Source of the DNA: Streptomyces sp. P9-A2
Lineage (GTDB): Bacteria > Actinomycetota > Actinomycetes > Streptomycetales > Streptomycetaceae
Direction: 5' to 3'
NCBI RefSeq assembly: GCF_036634175.1
Contig: NZ_JAZIFX010000001.1
Span: 5,146,001 to 5,210,000 of the forward strand
Length of the DNA stretch: 64,000 nt
The position numbers and the translations under genes were made by a program. The stretch's first letter is position 1, and every line of letters starts with the position of its first letter. Under the pieces are notes generated by a model. The model was not told where the DNA came from. It worked only from the letters and a program-made list of their open reading frames with translations, and made no database searches. Shown piece by piece: positions 26,924 to 35,471 of this stretch.

Positions 26924-28255
26924 ATGGCGGACACCACGGGAAACACCCAGGACACCGGAGCCCCACCCGGCGCCGGCTCCGGCCCCCAGCCCCGCAAGTC
27001 CAGTTGGAGGTACATCGGCCCCGGCATCGTCGTCGCCGCGACCGGGGTGGGAGCCGGCGACCTGGTCGCCACCCTCATCGCGGGCAGCAGCTTCGGCTAC
27101 ACCCTCCTCTGGGCGGCGGTCATCGGCTGCCTGGTGAAGATCTCCCTCGCCGAGGCGGCGGGCCGCTGGCACCTGGCCACCGGCCGCACCCTGTTCGACG
27201 GTTGGGCGAGCCTGGGCCGCTGGACGACGTACTTCTTCGGCGTCTACGTCGTCATCTGGGGCTTCGTCTACGGAGCGGCGGCGATGTCGTCGAGCGCGCT
27301 GCCCCTGCAGGCCCTCTTCCCGGACGTGATGGACCTCGAAGGGTGGGGCATCGCCTGTGCCCTGGTGGGTCTGGTCTTCGTCTGGTTCAACAGATACGCG
27401 GTCTTCGAGAAGGTCATGACGGTCCTGGTGGGCGTCATGTTCGCGGTGACCGTCTACCTGGCGATCAGGGTGGCACCGAACCTCGGGGACGCCTTCGCCG
27501 GACTGCTCCCGGTCCTTCCCGACGCGGACGACTCGGTCCTCTACACCCTGGGCCTGATCGGCGGCGTCGGCGGCACGATCACGCTGGCCGCGTACGGCTA
27601 CTGGGTCAACGCCAAGGGCTGGACGAACACCGGCTGGATGAAGGTGATGCGCCTCGACAACCGCGTCGCGTACGTCACCACCGGCATCTTCGTCGTCGCG
27701 ATGCTCTTCGTCGGCGCCGAGCTCCTGAACTCGGCGGGGCTCGCGCTGGAGAAGGGCGACCAGGGCCTGGTGCAGCTGAGCGACATCCTGGAGGAAAGGT
27801 ACGGCACCGCGACGGCGAAGTTCTTCCTGATCGGCTTCTTCGCCACGTCGTTCACGTCGCTGATCGGCGTGTGGCACGGGGTGAGCCTGATGTTCGCCGA
27901 CTTCGTGACGCGCGGCCGGAAGAAGGCGAAGGTGTCGAGGGGCGAGGCCATCGCGTCCGGCCGCCCGGAGAAGTCCTGGCCGTTCCGCGCCTACCTGCTG
28001 TGGCTGACCTTCCCACCCATGATCCTCCTGTTCGAAGGCCAGCCCTTCCGCCTCATCATCCTCTACGGCGTCCTGGGCGCCGCCTTCATGCCCTTCCTCG
28101 CCCTGACCCTGCTCTGGCTCCTCAACTCCACCCGCACACCCCGAGAATGGTGCAACGGGGTCCTCAGCAACACCATGCTCGTCATCGCCGGCCTCCTCTT
28201 CCTGGTCCTGTGCGTCAAACAGGTCTGGGACCAGCCCTGGTCGGAGTTCTTCTAG
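26924..28255 (+). CDS. Nramp-family (divergent) metal-ion transporter
   Basis: 443 residues from ATG 26924, the first Met consistent with the Ser/Gly/Pro-rich tail MADTTGNTQDTGAPPGAGSG; no ribosome site is visible, and a TTG at 26888 is the alternative. Eleven hydrophobic segments with family features SWRYIGPGIVVAATGVGAGD, LWAAVIGCLVKISLAEAAGR (first TM pair), and WSEFF at the end. The TM1 motif usually DPGN reads GVGAGDLVA and the TM6 MPH motif region reads AAYGYWVNAKGW, so the canonical Mn/Fe ligands are replaced. It is therefore an Nramp relative with a different or relaxed substrate (for example Mg2+ or another divalent ion), not a safe MntH. Divergent from the M14 gene. Confidence 0.85.
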   Translation: MADTTGNTQDTGAPPGAGSGPQPRKSSWRYIGPGIVVAATGVGAGDLVATLIAGSSFGYTLLWAAVIGCLVKISLAEAAGRWHLATGRTLFDGWASLGRWTTYFFGVYVVIWGFVYGAAAMSSSALPLQALFPDVMDLEGWGIACALVGLVFVWFNRYAVFEKVMTVLVGVMFAVTVYLAIRVAPNLGDAFAGLLPVLPDADDSVLYTLGLIGGVGGTITLAAYGYWVNAKGWTNTGWMKVMRLDNRVAYVTTGIFVVAMLFVGAELLNSAGLALEKGDQGLVQLSDILEERYGTATAKFFLIGFFATSFTSLIGVWHGVSLMFADFVTRGRKKAKVSRGEAIASGRPEKSWPFRAYLLWLTFPPMILLFEGQPFRLIILYGVLGAAFMPFLALTLLWLLNSTRTPREWCNGVLSNTMLVIAGLLFLVLCVKQVWDQPWSEFF

Positions 28256-28303
28256 CGGTCGGGGCGAGTCGAGCCGGGTCGGGTCAGGCCGGTTCGGGCC
28301 GGC

Positions 28304-29548
28304 TCACTCAAGGTCGTCCCACCAGGGGCTGAGGGCGATCGTCCGGAGTTCCTCCATGCTCAGCGCGGGGGTGCCGAGTGCGGCGTCCTCGTGCTGAGCA
28401 CCGGTGCTGAAGGCACTGGCCATCACACGCCTGCCGTCGGTCCGCAGAGCCTCCACGGTCCACACGACGACACCGGCGGCGTCCTCCTTGCGCGGCTTCT
28501 CCCAGGTGGCGACCCGGGTTCCGTCCTCCAGCTTCTCGACGGGACCGTAGATCTCGCCGACGAGGTCCGACATGCCGTGCCGGACGCTGATCCGGACGAA
28601 GCTCCTCCCCTTGCCGTCGTCGACGACGACATGGGCGTCCTCTTTCCCCTGACTGCCCTTCGACACCACGTCGAGACGGTCGGGGACGAGACCCGCGAGT
28701 CTCTCCAGGACCGCCGGTCCGGCGGCGCGCGGCGGCGGTGCGCTCCAATCCGCGGGCTTCGGGATGGCGTCGACGGCGGCCCGCCACTGCGGAGCCGTGG
28801 CGAGTTCTTCGAGCTGCGAGGCGGACAGCGGAGGCGCGGGCCGGCTGACGGGCTCGCCCTTCTCGGCGGCCGAGTTCCATTCGCCCGCACTGATCATCTG
28901 CCCCTGGGGAGTGACCAGTACGGCGCTCCACCCTCTGGTGTCCGTGCGCCGGTCCGGATCCAGGTACCCCTTGAGCATCATGAACTTCGACCCGTCCGCC
29001 AGAACGCTGGTGGCACAACTGTCGTACGGGGTGAGTACCTTGTCCGGGCACAGGGTGGCCTCGCGGGCCTGGGAGCCTCCCGGCTTGACGCGTTGGAGAC
29101 CGACGCCGACGGCTGCGGGCCCCTCGCCGTCGTCGTACACGACCTTGGCGAACGGCCCGAGGGACGAGTCGGTGCCGCGCCCCTCCTCCCCGCTGAACCT
29201 TCCGTCGGGGAGGAGCCCCTTCAGTGTGCGGATGAGTTCCTTGCCGGAGATGGGCGCCGGAGTGTCCTGGGCGCCGGCGGTGACCTCGGACCCCGAGACC
29301 GCCGACGTCCGCCCGTCCTCTCCGCCACCGTTCCCGCCCGGCAGAAGGAGCGCCCCGCCCACCCCCACGAAAGCGATCCCGGCCGCGCCCCCGAGGACGG
29401 CGGCCCTTCGCCGCGCCCGTATCCGCCTCCCCCGAGTGAGCCCCACGTCGGTGAGGGTGCCCCGGTCGGCCTCGAAGGTGTCGCCGGCGTCGTGCAGAGC
29501 GGCGGAGAGCCGCTCCTCGAAGGGGTCGCTGTGCTGGTCGACGGACAT
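28304..29548 (-). CDS. Single-pass membrane protein downstream of an ECF sigma gene
   Basis: 414 residues; the ATG at 29548 gives MSVDQHSDPFEERLSAALHD and fits the 67-bp gap after the sigma gene. N-terminal cytosolic helix (1-47) with an Arg cluster, one membrane helix VLGGAAGIAFVGVGGALLLP (about 51-70), then a roughly 340-residue external region containing two Cys and several WSA/ATWEKPRK elements. This is the layout of the proteins that follow SigE-type ECF sigma factors in Streptomyces; some such neighbours act as anti-sigma factors, but no HCC/ZAS zinc motif is seen here. Function is therefore only suggested. No ribosome site decides the start. Confidence 0.8.
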   Translation of the reverse strand: MSVDQHSDPFEERLSAALHDAGDTFEADRGTLTDVGLTRGRRIRARRRAAVLGGAAGIAFVGVGGALLLPGGNGGGEDGRTSAVSGSEVTAGAQDTPAPISGKELIRTLKGLLPDGRFSGEEGRGTDSSLGPFAKVVYDDGEGPAAVGVGLQRVKPGGSQAREATLCPDKVLTPYDSCATSVLADGSKFMMLKGYLDPDRRTDTRGWSAVLVTPQGQMISAGEWNSAAEKGEPVSRPAPPLSASQLEELATAPQWRAAVDAIPKPADWSAPPPRAAGPAVLERLAGLVPDRLDVVSKGSQGKEDAHVVVDDGKGRSFVRISVRHGMSDLVGEIYGPVEKLEDGTRVATWEKPRKEDAAGVVVWTVEALRTDGRRVMASAFSTGAQHEDAALGTPALSMEELRTIALSPWWDDLE

Positions 29549-29615
29549 GAGGAACCACCGCTTCCGTGAGGTGAACGTGGGGAGAGTGAGGAGAGGAGGG
29601 ACGGCCCGCGGCCGG

Positions 29616-30125
29616 TCAGGTCCGGGCGTATTCACCGAGGTCCTCTCCGAGCAGTTCCCGCAGCCGGGCCAGGGCGCGCACGCTGCGCGTCCGCACCGCC
29701 GCCGAGCTGACGTTCATCGCGTCGGCGGTCTCCTGGACCGAGCGGTCCTCCCAGTACCGCAGGACGACCACCGCGCGGTCCTTGGTGGGCAACCGGGCGA
29801 GGGCGTCGAGCAGGGTGAGCCGCAGGGACGGGTCGTCGTCGGTGCTCGGCCGCTCCGGGAACGCGGCGGCCGAGCGCTCGGTGCTGCTGCGCCGCCGCTG
29901 GTGGGTGAGGAACGCGCGGGTGAGTACGGTCTGCGCGTACCCGGCGGGGTTGTCCGCGCGGGAGACCCGCCTCCAGTGCACGTACACCCGCCCGAGGGTC
30001 TCCTGGACGAGGTCCTCGGCGAGGTATGTGTCCCCGGCGGTGAGCAGACACGCGGACCGGTACAGATGCCCGGCCCGCGCCGCCGCGAAGTCCCCGTACC
30101 CGCCCTCGCGACCGTCCTGCCCCAT
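29616..30125 (-). CDS. SigE-family ECF RNA polymerase sigma factor
   Basis: 169 residues. Sigma-70 region 2 spans about 10-75 (HLYRSACLLTAGDTYLAEDL, VQETLGRVYVHWRRV) and region 4 about 105-160 (DALARLPTKDRAVVVLRYWE, then DRSVQETADAMNVSSAAVRT). Length is typical of the actinobacterial 'SigE family' (160-180). It directs transcription in response to an unknown signal. The next gene on the strand, 67 bp downstream, encodes a single-pass membrane protein, its likely partner. The gap on the upstream side is 78 bp to the DUF397 gene, which is on the same strand, so read-through is possible. Confidence 0.93.
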   Translation of the reverse strand: MGQDGREGGYGDFAAARAGHLYRSACLLTAGDTYLAEDLVQETLGRVYVHWRRVSRADNPAGYAQTVLTRAFLTHQRRRSSTERSAAAFPERPSTDDDPSLRLTLLDALARLPTKDRAVVVLRYWEDRSVQETADAMNVSSAAVRTRSVRALARLRELLGEDLGEYART

Positions 30126-30203
30126 GCGCGCATCCCCCTAGGCTTTCCCCGTTGCTCTCACCTCATTGATGCGCCGGGCCCCGGGAAATGTTTCACTCCC
30201 ATG

Positions 30204-30395
30204 TCACAGCAGGTGGTCGGCCTTCCCCGCCTTGATGTCGAGGATCATGCGCCGCAACGCGTCACGGCTGTCGGTGAGATGGTCGTCCTCGGCGCCGGCT
30301 ATGGCGATGTAGCCGTTGCCGTCCTGGTCGGTTCCGAGGCGGAAGCAAGCCGATCCCTCGGCGCAGAACGGTTCTTCCCAGGCGATGTCGGGCAT
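30204..30395 (-). CDS. DUF397 small protein (cassette A)
   Basis: 63 residues. The N-terminal MPDIAWEEPFCAEGSACFRL and C-terminal ILDIKAGKADHLL are the ends of the DUF397 family, small acidic partners of XRE regulators in Streptomyces (the abaA-orfD/WhiJ system). It starts 12 bp downstream of the XRE gene, hence co-transcribed. It is closely similar to the DUF397 protein at 49323-49514. Confidence 0.93.
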   Translation of the reverse strand: MPDIAWEEPFCAEGSACFRLGTDQDGNGYIAIAGAEDDHLTDSRDALRRMILDIKAGKADHLL

Positions 30396-30407
30396 GGCGG
30401 CGTCTCC

Positions 30408-31259
30408 TCAGAGCTGTTCGGCGATGTCCTGGATGAAGCTGTGGGAATCCGCGGGCGACAGGGAGTGCTGCTCCATCCAGTCGAGCTGAGCCCGGTACTT
30501 GGACAACTGCGCTTCGTGGTACACGAATTCCGGACCGTGGGTGCTGTCGATCTGTACGGTGTCGAGGCGCCGTACCGGCCCCTCCATGTAGACGACGGTC
30601 TGGCCTGCGCCGGGAAAGGCTCCGGCCGTGAACGGGATGACCTGCAATGACACATGAGGGAGGCTGGACATGGTGAGCAGATGCTCCAACTGCCCACGTG
30701 CCACCTTCGGTCCGCCGAACTGCATGCGCAGAGCTGCTTCATGGAGTATCCCGACGTATGTGGTGGGGCTGTCGCCTTCCAGCACTCGCTGGCGTTCCAG
30801 GCGGTGGGCCAGCCGCAGTGCGACCTCATGCTCCGGCAGCGGAGGCAGCGCGGCCTTGAAGACGGCTTGTGCGTGAGCAGTCGACTGGAGCAGTCCGGGC
30901 ATGTGAATCAGGTGCACACTCCGTAGCCGTACCGCGTGGTGCTCCAATTCGGCGATGTCGAGCAGCCCGACCGGGAGGCTGCCCCGGTATTTGTCCCACC
31001 AGTCCTGTCCTGCGGACCGTGCCATCTCGACCAGGGCGTCAACGTAGGCATCGTCGTCGCAGTCGCAGTTGCAGGCCAGCGTGCGCAGCCGCTCGGGGCT
31101 GATGGTGCGGGTCCCGGACTCGATGTTGGAGATTTTGCCCCGGTCCACACCGAGCAGTCCGGCGGCGAACTCGCCGGTCATGCCGGCGGCCGTACGCATC
31201 CTCCGGACCTCTGCGCCCAGCCTCTTCTGACGTTCGGTCGGCGACGTCCTCGCGCCCAT
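30408..31259 (-). CDS. XRE helix-turn-helix regulator with DUF5753 (cassette A)
   Basis: 283 residues; ATG 31259 with GGAGGGG just upstream. XRE HTH at about 10-65 (RLGAEVRRMRTAAGMTGEFA, GLLGVDRGKISNIESGTRTI), followed by the DUF5753 domain to about 270 (MPGLLQSTAHAQAVF, QLEHLLTMSSLPHVSLQVI, YHEAQLSKYRAQLDWMEQHS). This is the WhiJ-like regulator of the DUF397/HATPase triad, known in Streptomyces to influence differentiation and antibiotic production. Operator candidates lie at 31301-31362 upstream, between it and the divergent ATPase gene. A close paralogue sits at 49525-50376. Confidence 0.95.
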   Translation of the reverse strand: MGARTSPTERQKRLGAEVRRMRTAAGMTGEFAAGLLGVDRGKISNIESGTRTISPERLRTLACNCDCDDDAYVDALVEMARSAGQDWWDKYRGSLPVGLLDIAELEHHAVRLRSVHLIHMPGLLQSTAHAQAVFKAALPPLPEHEVALRLAHRLERQRVLEGDSPTTYVGILHEAALRMQFGGPKVARGQLEHLLTMSSLPHVSLQVIPFTAGAFPGAGQTVVYMEGPVRRLDTVQIDSTHGPEFVYHEAQLSKYRAQLDWMEQHSLSPADSHSFIQDIAEQL

Positions 31260-31300
31260 GCTGCCCCTCCTCTGGCTCGCGCCACTCTATGGGGTGTCTT

Positions 31301-31362
31301 TGTTGCCAAATATGGGGGCAACATAACCCCGCCATGCTTACATTAAGTAGCGCACAAGCTAC
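31301..31362. promoter_or_regulatory. Operator candidates of cassette A
   Basis: TGTTGCC-N9-GGCAACA at 31301-31323 (perfect 7-bp arms) and GTAGC-GCACAA-GCTAC at 31347-31362 lie between the divergent XRE and ATPase genes, with an AT-rich stretch between them. Autoregulation of the XRE gene is inferred. Confidence 0.6.
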
Positions 31363-31498
31363 CTGGCGCAGTCGGCAGTGCATTGCGTGAGCCTGCCCGC
31401 GCGACGGAGTCACCGACTGCCGCCGACCGTCATCGACCACTGACCGCCGACTGCTGCCCACGGCAGGGCGCTGCCGTACCCCACCGAAGGAGCCACCG

Positions 31499-32002
31499 AT
31501 GTCTGTGTCCCGCTGCCCCGTCGTACCCGTGCTCTCCGCCGATCCCACGGCCCCCGTCCCCGAAACCCTGGCCTACAGCTTCACGTTGCCCGCGCGGCTC
31601 ACGAGCCCGGGACTGGCGCGAGCGGCGTCACGGGAGATGCTGAGGGCGCACGGGCTGACGGATCTGCTGGACCCCGCGCTGCAAGCGGTGAGCGAACTGG
31701 TGACGGTGGCCTGCCGGTTCACGGAGTCGACGGACGTGTACCTCTCCCTCCGCTACCGTGCCTCCGCTCTCCGGGTGGTCGCGTACGACAGCCACCCGCG
31801 CCACACCCACCCCCGCCTGGCCGCTGCGTGCGACACGCGCCGCCGTGCGGCTCTGCGCTTCCTGTCCTGTGTCTGCCGAGCCTGTGACGGCACCTGGGGC
31901 TTCGGCGAGGCCCGTGAACCGGGCGGCGGCACCCGCATGTGGGCAACGCTGCCCAGGGTGAGCGCGAGGTCATACGGCAGCCCACCCGCCGTGTCTCGCT
32001 GA
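31499..32002 (+). CDS. Small ATP-binding (HATPase_c/anti-sigma-like) protein (cassette A)
   Basis: 167 residues; ATG 31499 with AAGGAG 8 nt upstream. The N-terminal ETLAYSFTLPARLTSPGLAR and the segment ALQAVSELVTVACRFTESTD resemble the N-box region of RsbW/SpoIIAB-type GHKL proteins; VVAYDSHPRHTHPRL and a GEAREPGGGTRMWATL C-terminus replace the usual DxGxG and G2 boxes. Such proteins accompany XRE/DUF397 pairs in Streptomyces. ATPase or kinase activity is uncertain because the boxes are degenerate. The paralogue at 50663-51163 shares the C-terminal GGGTRMWA motif. Confidence 0.88.
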   Translation: MSVSRCPVVPVLSADPTAPVPETLAYSFTLPARLTSPGLARAASREMLRAHGLTDLLDPALQAVSELVTVACRFTESTDVYLSLRYRASALRVVAYDSHPRHTHPRLAAACDTRRRAALRFLSCVCRACDGTWGFGEAREPGGGTRMWATLPRVSARSYGSPPAVSR

Positions 32003-32138
32003 AAAGCGTGAACACTTTGCGGCCGATTGTCACGTGAGCGCTCGAACGAGCGGCATCCGGACAGTGGCGGTCGAAGTGCTCACGCTTTCGGGAGAGGGTG
32101 CGGTGCTCCCGGTCACCACCGGCGGCCGTGGTGCGGCA

Positions 32139-32193
32139 GAGGGTGCCGCTCCGCCCGTGACGAAGCGGGCGAAGCGGGCGGAGCGGCACCCTC
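32139..32193. terminator. Strong bidirectional terminator hairpin
   Basis: A perfect 19-bp stem (GAGGGTGCCGCTCCGCCCG at 32139-32157 against CGGGCGGAGCGGCACCCTC at 32175-32193) with a 17-nt loop, between the convergent ATPase and chitinase genes. No U-tract is needed for the GC-rich hairpins common in Streptomyces. Confidence 0.9.
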
Positions 32194-32219
32194 GAGGCGG
32201 GGCGATGGGAGGGGCCGGA

Positions 32220-33983
32220 TTACGGCAGGGCGTGGACGTGCGGGCCGACCGCGTTGGACCAGGCGTTGCCGGAGGTGGCGTCCCAGTTGGTGGACCAGGT
32301 CATCGCGCCGCGCAGGGACGGGTAGGTCTTCGACGGCTTGAAGGTGCCGCAGTTGGTGCCCCTGGTCAGGCAGTTCAGCGCGTTGTTCACCACGGTCGGG
32401 GAGACGTAGCCGCTGCCCGCGCCGCGGGTGGAGGCCGGGAGGCCGAGGCCCACCTGGGACGGGTCGAGGCCGCCCTCCAGTTGGATGCAGGCCAGCGCGG
32501 TGAGGAAGTCCACCGAGCCCTGGCTGTAGACCTTGCCGTCGCAGCCCAGCATCGAACCGCTGTTGTAGTACTGCATGTTGACGACCGTGAGGATGTCCTT
32601 CACGTTCAGCGCGGTCTGGAAGTACGAGTTGGACGTGGACTGCATGTCGATGGTCTGCGGAGCCATCGTCAGGATCATGCCCGGGCCGGTCTTCGCGGAC
32701 AGCGACCGCAGCGCCTGCGTCATGTAGGTCGCGTTGAGGCCGTTCTCCAGGTCGATGTCGACGCCGTCGAAGCCGTACTCCTGCATGACGGCGTGGACCG
32801 AGTTCGCGAAGTTCGTCGCGGAGGCGGGGTTGTTCACCGACACGGCGCCCAGTTCACCGCCCACCGAGATGATGACCTTCTTCCCGGCCGCCTGCTTCGC
32901 CCGTACGTCCGCCTTGAACTGGGCCACGGTGTAGCCGTTCAGACCCGCCGAGTCCAGGTTGAAGGTGACCGCGCCCGGCGTGCCCGTCGCGTCCGCGAAG
33001 GCGACCGCGATGATGTCGTACTGGGCCGGGACGTCCGAGATGCGCTGCACCGCGGCGCCGTTGTTGAAGTTCTGCCAGTAGCCGGTCACCGCGTGCCGGG
33101 GTAGGTCACCACCGCCACCGCCGTTGCCCTCCGTCGTCCGGGCCGTCACGGCCGTCGACTTCGGGGACTCGCCCGCCGCGTTGGTCGCCGCCACCTGGAA
33201 GGAGTACGAGGTGGACGCCGCGAGGCCGGTCACCGTCGCCGACGTGCCCGTCACCGCCGTGATCTTCGTACCGTTGCGGTAGAGGGAGTAACCCGTCGCT
33301 CCCGATACGGGGTTCCACCTCAACGACGCCGTCGACGACGTCGTACCCGAGACGCTGAGGCCTCCCGGCGTGCCGGGGACGGTCGGAGCCGGGTCACCGC
33401 CTCCGCCCCCGTCGGGGCCGAAGACCGACAGGTCGTCCGTGTAGTAGGGCTGCTGCCCGTACCAGCCGTGGGTGTAGACCGTGACGGACGTGGTGGCGGA
33501 ACCGGTGCGGAAACTCGTCGTCAACTGCTTCCAGCTGGTGGAGTCCGGGGTCCAGGTGGAGACGTCCGTCGTGCCGGTACCGGTCACGCCCAGGTAGGCG
33601 TAGCCGCCCTGCACCCAGGTGCTCAGGGAGTACGTGGAGTCGGGCCGCACGGCGACGGTCTGGGTACAGCGGGCGTTGTCCTGGCCGGCCGGGGTGGCCT
33701 TGAGCGCGGCCGAGCCGCCGTGTACGGGGGACGAGACGGTCGTCCCGCTGTTCGCCGAACAGGTCCAGTTACTCAGACCCGACTCGAAACCGGCGTTCTT
33801 GGCGTTGTTCACGTCCGCCGCGGATGCCTGGCCCGCGCTCACGAGGGGGAGGGTGAGAGCGAGGGCGGAGACGAGGGCGCCCGCCCAGAGGCGCCCCCTG
33901 CGGCCGGCCGGGTTCCTGCCTGCGTCTCCGCCTGCTTCTCTGTCTCTGCCTCTGGGTTCGGGCGTGGCTGGTGCGCGGTCCAC
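32220..33983 (-). CDS. Secreted chitinase: carbohydrate-binding domain, FnIII, GH18
   Basis: 587 residues from GTG 33983, picked for the AGGAGG 6 nt upstream. Arg-rich tail then signal peptide (WAGALVSALALTLPLVSAG...) to about 55. Residues about 60-190 form a beta-sandwich carbohydrate-binding module (NAGFESGLSNWTC, DSTSWKQLTTSFRTG). After a GGGGG linker comes a fibronectin type III domain (about 200-290). The GH18 catalytic domain (about 300-587) has the acid residue in FDGVDIDLENG near 405, AVTGYWQNF, and MLTMAPQT-like strand ILTMAPQTID. Domain order matches streptomycete exochitinases such as ChiC/ChiD. It degrades extracellular chitin. Two dre-like elements lie upstream, indicating induction by chitin breakdown products. 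Confidence 0.96.
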   Translation of the reverse strand: MDRAPATPEPRGRDREAGGDAGRNPAGRRGRLWAGALVSALALTLPLVSAGQASAADVNNAKNAGFESGLSNWTCSANSGTTVSSPVHGGSAALKATPAGQDNARCTQTVAVRPDSTYSLSTWVQGGYAYLGVTGTGTTDVSTWTPDSTSWKQLTTSFRTGSATTSVTVYTHGWYGQQPYYTDDLSVFGPDGGGGGDPAPTVPGTPGGLSVSGTTSSTASLRWNPVSGATGYSLYRNGTKITAVTGTSATVTGLAASTSYSFQVAATNAAGESPKSTAVTARTTEGNGGGGGDLPRHAVTGYWQNFNNGAAVQRISDVPAQYDIIAVAFADATGTPGAVTFNLDSAGLNGYTVAQFKADVRAKQAAGKKVIISVGGELGAVSVNNPASATNFANSVHAVMQEYGFDGVDIDLENGLNATYMTQALRSLSAKTGPGMILTMAPQTIDMQSTSNSYFQTALNVKDILTVVNMQYYNSGSMLGCDGKVYSQGSVDFLTALACIQLEGGLDPSQVGLGLPASTRGAGSGYVSPTVVNNALNCLTRGTNCGTFKPSKTYPSLRGAMTWSTNWDATSGNAWSNAVGPHVHALP

Positions 33984-34093
33984 TGAAGCCTCCTGTGGGG
34001 GGAAGGGGCGGGATACGGGGGTACAGAGGTAATGGGGAGTGGAGTGGGAGGAGAGCCATGGGGACGGCAGTCGTCGCCACTGGACCAATAAGG

Positions 34094-34131
34094 TGGTCCA
34101 GACCAATGGGGTTGTCAATGGGTCCAGACCA
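34094..34131. promoter_or_regulatory. Two DasR-type (dre-like) direct repeats upstream of the chitinase gene
   Basis: TGGTCCAGACCA at 34094-34105 and GGGTCCAGACCA at 34120-34131, 26 bp apart, about 110-150 bp before the GTG at 33983. Streptomyces chitinase promoters carry paired 12-bp TGGTCCAGACCT-like repeats, and the same half-site is bound by the GlcNAc-responsive repressor DasR. The rest of the gap (33984-34443) shows only a tgcaac-rich AT-poor stretch near 34270-34330 with no gene. Confidence 0.85.
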
Positions 34132-34443
34132 ATTGCGGGGAGCCGGGTCGCCTTCGACCGCTCGGCTCTCCTGGGTGCCGGTCGCCTCCATGGCGGGGTT
34201 CCGGCGTCAAGGCGGTGCACGCGATCTCCGCCCTGCGGGTCATGCCGAGACCGGCAAGATGCTCAACGTGCCCCGTTTTGGCGCAACTTGTGCAACGCCA
34301 GTTGCTTACGAGCTACACAAACGCTGTTCTCCAGCCATAAAGCCGTGGTTACAGTGCTCGCATAGTCACGCAGCGAAGTCATCGGGGTGCACCGGAGTGA
34401 CTCCCGGTGGGCCGAGGTGCATGGGGAGAACGGGGAGCCGCGC

Positions 34444-35367
34444 GTGCCAACTGCCATTGCCGTGACCAGTGCCGACCTGGCGCTGCCACCGCAGGACGAA
34501 CGAACCCTGCCCGCCGTGGTGCTGCGGGACATCGCCACCCTGCCGCTCGAACAGGCGCTGACCGAACTCCAGGCGCTGATCGAGCAGCACGGGCATGTCA
34601 TCGTGGTCTGCTCCCGGGCGACCCCCGTCGCCGTCCTGCGGCGGCTGCACACCCTGCGCTCCCTGCTGGAGAGCGACCGGATCGCCCTCTTCAGCCCCGA
34701 TCTGCCCCCGCTCGGACTCGCCGTACTGGCCCGCCAGTTACGGCAACTGGGCTCCTGCGATCTCAGCCCCGGCGTGCTCGCCTCGGCCGGCCGGCTACTG
34801 GTCCACTACATCCACTCCGGCGCCGTGCTCGGCTCCGTCGCCCGGCTCGACCGGATCCCGGTGAACCTGAAGCAGCATGCCAAGTCCTGGATGCCCGGCA
34901 GTCAGTTCGCCGTCCTCGCCCACCCGCAGCCGCAACTCGTCCGCCTCGGCCCCGAAGCCGCTCTGGACGGACCGGAGTTCGGCACCTGGATGCTCGTCGC
35001 CAAGGGGCAGCTCCAGTCCGACTGGGTCACCGGCACCCTGGCGCCCTCCTGGAAGGTGCAGGGACTGCGCGAGGCGCCGCTTCCCGCCGAGTCCCCGAGC
35101 TGGTGGGGGACCGGCAAGGTCATCGAGTTCTGCACCTATCTGCCCGACCTCTCCGTCCTCTACCAGCTGGTCACGAGCGTGCGGCGCGGCATCTGTCACT
35201 GGTGCGGCATCGACGTCATCGGCGACCGGTGCGTGTTCTGTTCGGCCACGCCACCGTCCGTCCCCGCCCACGACAGCAGCCGCGACGGCACCCGCGGCAT
35301 CAACCGTGACAGTGCCCGCGGCATCAACCGTGGTGCCGGCAGCAGAGCCCTCGTCCGCGGCACATGA
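34444..35367 (+). CDS. Unassigned protein with TTA codon at the head of the Tad locus
   Basis: 307 residues from GTG 34444 (GGGGAG 6 nt upstream). I do not recognise a domain. The N-terminal half has LPLEQALTELQALIEQHGHV (helical) and a beta/alpha region VIVVCSRATPVAVLRRLHTL. The middle region (WMPGSQFAVLAHPQ, GTWMLVAKGQLQ) has a possible beta fold. A CxxC-N10-CxxC zinc-finger-like element, CHWCGIDVIGDRCVFC, lies near 255-270. The last 30 residues are a Ser/Arg/Gly tail with DxxRGINR repeats. A TTA leucine codon occurs at 34738-34740 (codon 99). It precedes cpaB by 104 bp and reads in the same direction, so may be part of the locus. Cytoplasmic, no signal. Confidence 0.75.
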   Translation: MPTAIAVTSADLALPPQDERTLPAVVLRDIATLPLEQALTELQALIEQHGHVIVVCSRATPVAVLRRLHTLRSLLESDRIALFSPDLPPLGLAVLARQLRQLGSCDLSPGVLASAGRLLVHYIHSGAVLGSVARLDRIPVNLKQHAKSWMPGSQFAVLAHPQPQLVRLGPEAALDGPEFGTWMLVAKGQLQSDWVTGTLAPSWKVQGLREAPLPAESPSWWGTGKVIEFCTYLPDLSVLYQLVTSVRRGICHWCGIDVIGDRCVFCSATPPSVPAHDSSRDGTRGINRDSARGINRGAGSRALVRGT

Positions 35368-35471
35368 AGGGGCGTACCTGAACCGGCGTACGGCAGCGCC
35401 GTACCCCCACCCGAACCACGGTCTCCCACCGTCCCGATCGGCCCACATCCCCCAATGAGGTTGCACGGTCT

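Noticed and set aside
30126..30203. A separate gene between the sigma factor and DUF397 genes
   Set aside because: Only 78 bp and no frame.
34260..34340. tgcaac-rich stretch as a regulatory element
   Set aside because: Partial palindromes of 5-6 bp only; too weak to call.
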